Assembly (NCBI GenBank): GCA_002633005.1
Contig: NMRA01001205.1
Span: 1 to 40,207 of the forward strand
From: Phoronis australis
Lineage: Eukaryota > Phoronida > Phoronidae
Direction of reading: 5' to 3'
DNA: 40,207 bases
Positions within the stretch are counted from its first letter, which is position 1, and every line of letters starts with the position of its first letter. This document shows positions 39,785 through 40,207 of this stretch, one piece after another. Under the pieces are notes generated by a model. The model saw only the letters and a list, made by a program, of their open reading frames with translations. It did not search any database and was not told the origin of the DNA. Position numbers and translations under genes: made by a program.

Positions 39785-39880
39785 AGCAGTCGCCCAGGAA
39801 CATGTTGCAATGTATCATACATGTGGTTGACTTGCGGTTCTGGGTTCAAGACACGGTGATTGCCGTGGAAATCTTCAAAT
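39785..39880 (+). repeat. SINE-like tRNA-related fragment, copy 1
   Basis: caggaacatgttgcaatgta, then gcggttctgggttcaag (pol III B-box-like), then ggtgattgccgtggaaatc. Closely similar to the copy at 40108 in the same orientation. Confidence 0.5.
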
Positions 39881-40107
39881 GTGGTATGATTACTAAATAA
39901 CGTTCAGGCGAAGGTTATTACATTGAATGACATAAATAACCAGTAGCACGTTGATGAACATATATGAACAAGATTCACCGAACAGGCATTTCATTACTGA
40001 CTATACATTGAGCAAAATCGTGCTGCTAAAGCAAGAGGGCTAAAAGTAACAACACTAAAATACTCTGTTTATGACCTCAATAACAGCTTGGTTACGGGAA
40101 CGAGTAC
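39881..40107. other. Spacer between SINE-like copies, nothing recognised
   Basis: AT-rich sequence with no motif I can name. Confidence 0.5.
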
Positions 40108-40207
40108 TGACCAAGAAGTCGTCCAGGTACATGTTGAACTGTAGCATGCATGTGGTTCATTTGAGGTTCTGGGCTCAAGCCTAGGTGATTACCTTGGAAA
40201 TCTCAGA
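40108..40207 (+). repeat. SINE-like tRNA-related fragment, copy 2 (cut by window edge)
   Basis: aagaagtcgtccaggtacat, gaggttctgggctcaag and ggtgattaccttggaaatct align block by block with the copy 320 bp to the left; the 3' end is outside the window. Confidence 0.5.

Overview
The window is animal nuclear DNA: visibly AT-rich, intron-rich and full of degenerate repeats. It looks like a marine invertebrate, possibly a deuterostome, but the phylum cannot be fixed from the sequence alone. It holds one recognisable host gene, EXOSC10 (Rrp6/PM-Scl100), the nuclear RNA exosome 3'-5' exonuclease. The gene runs left to right from the window edge to a stop codon at 21343.

EXOSC10 (1-21343): twenty coding segments with GT..AG junctions and consistent phases give an uninterrupted 749-residue C-terminal part of the protein. 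It includes the tail of the PMC2NT domain, the DEDD-Y exonuclease domain with all catalytic acids, the HRDC domain and a basic nuclear C-terminus. Only about the first 120 residues lie to the left of the window. A 3' UTR probably runs to a polyA signal at 22726-22731. Two large introns are swollen by mobile DNA. Intron 5 (2010-6924) holds a 91-bp foldback hairpin, an element built of ~148-bp core repeats, and, nested in that, an RT-less remnant of a zinc-finger retroelement. Intron 15 (12928-17734) holds a cluster of the same ~148-bp-core elements, one nested precisely inside another. Intron 8 carries a 164-bp foldback element.

22760-40207 has no recognisable host gene. It contains a degenerate short-period repeat (about 25.2-26.3 kb), copies of a large ~1.93-kb unit arranged in tandem (pieces from 23.2 kb, main array 29.4-38.6 kb), and a 1.8-kb insertion with inverted minisatellite ends inside that array. 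There is also an LTR-like insertion at 33.75-34.07 kb, a broken LINE fragment with a YADD motif (about 38.7-39.74 kb), and tRNA-like SINE fragments at the right edge.

The most interesting non-gene signal is the family with ~148-bp core repeats. It begins at a 28-30-bp palindrome centred on the ACATAT..ATATGT core and ends in a small hairpin followed by CTCTTGT. A nested copy lets both termini be read from the sequence. The layout resembles non-autonomous Helentron-type elements (pearl/DINE-like), which is an inference. A lone copy of the palindrome, without any body, sits at 38640-38669.
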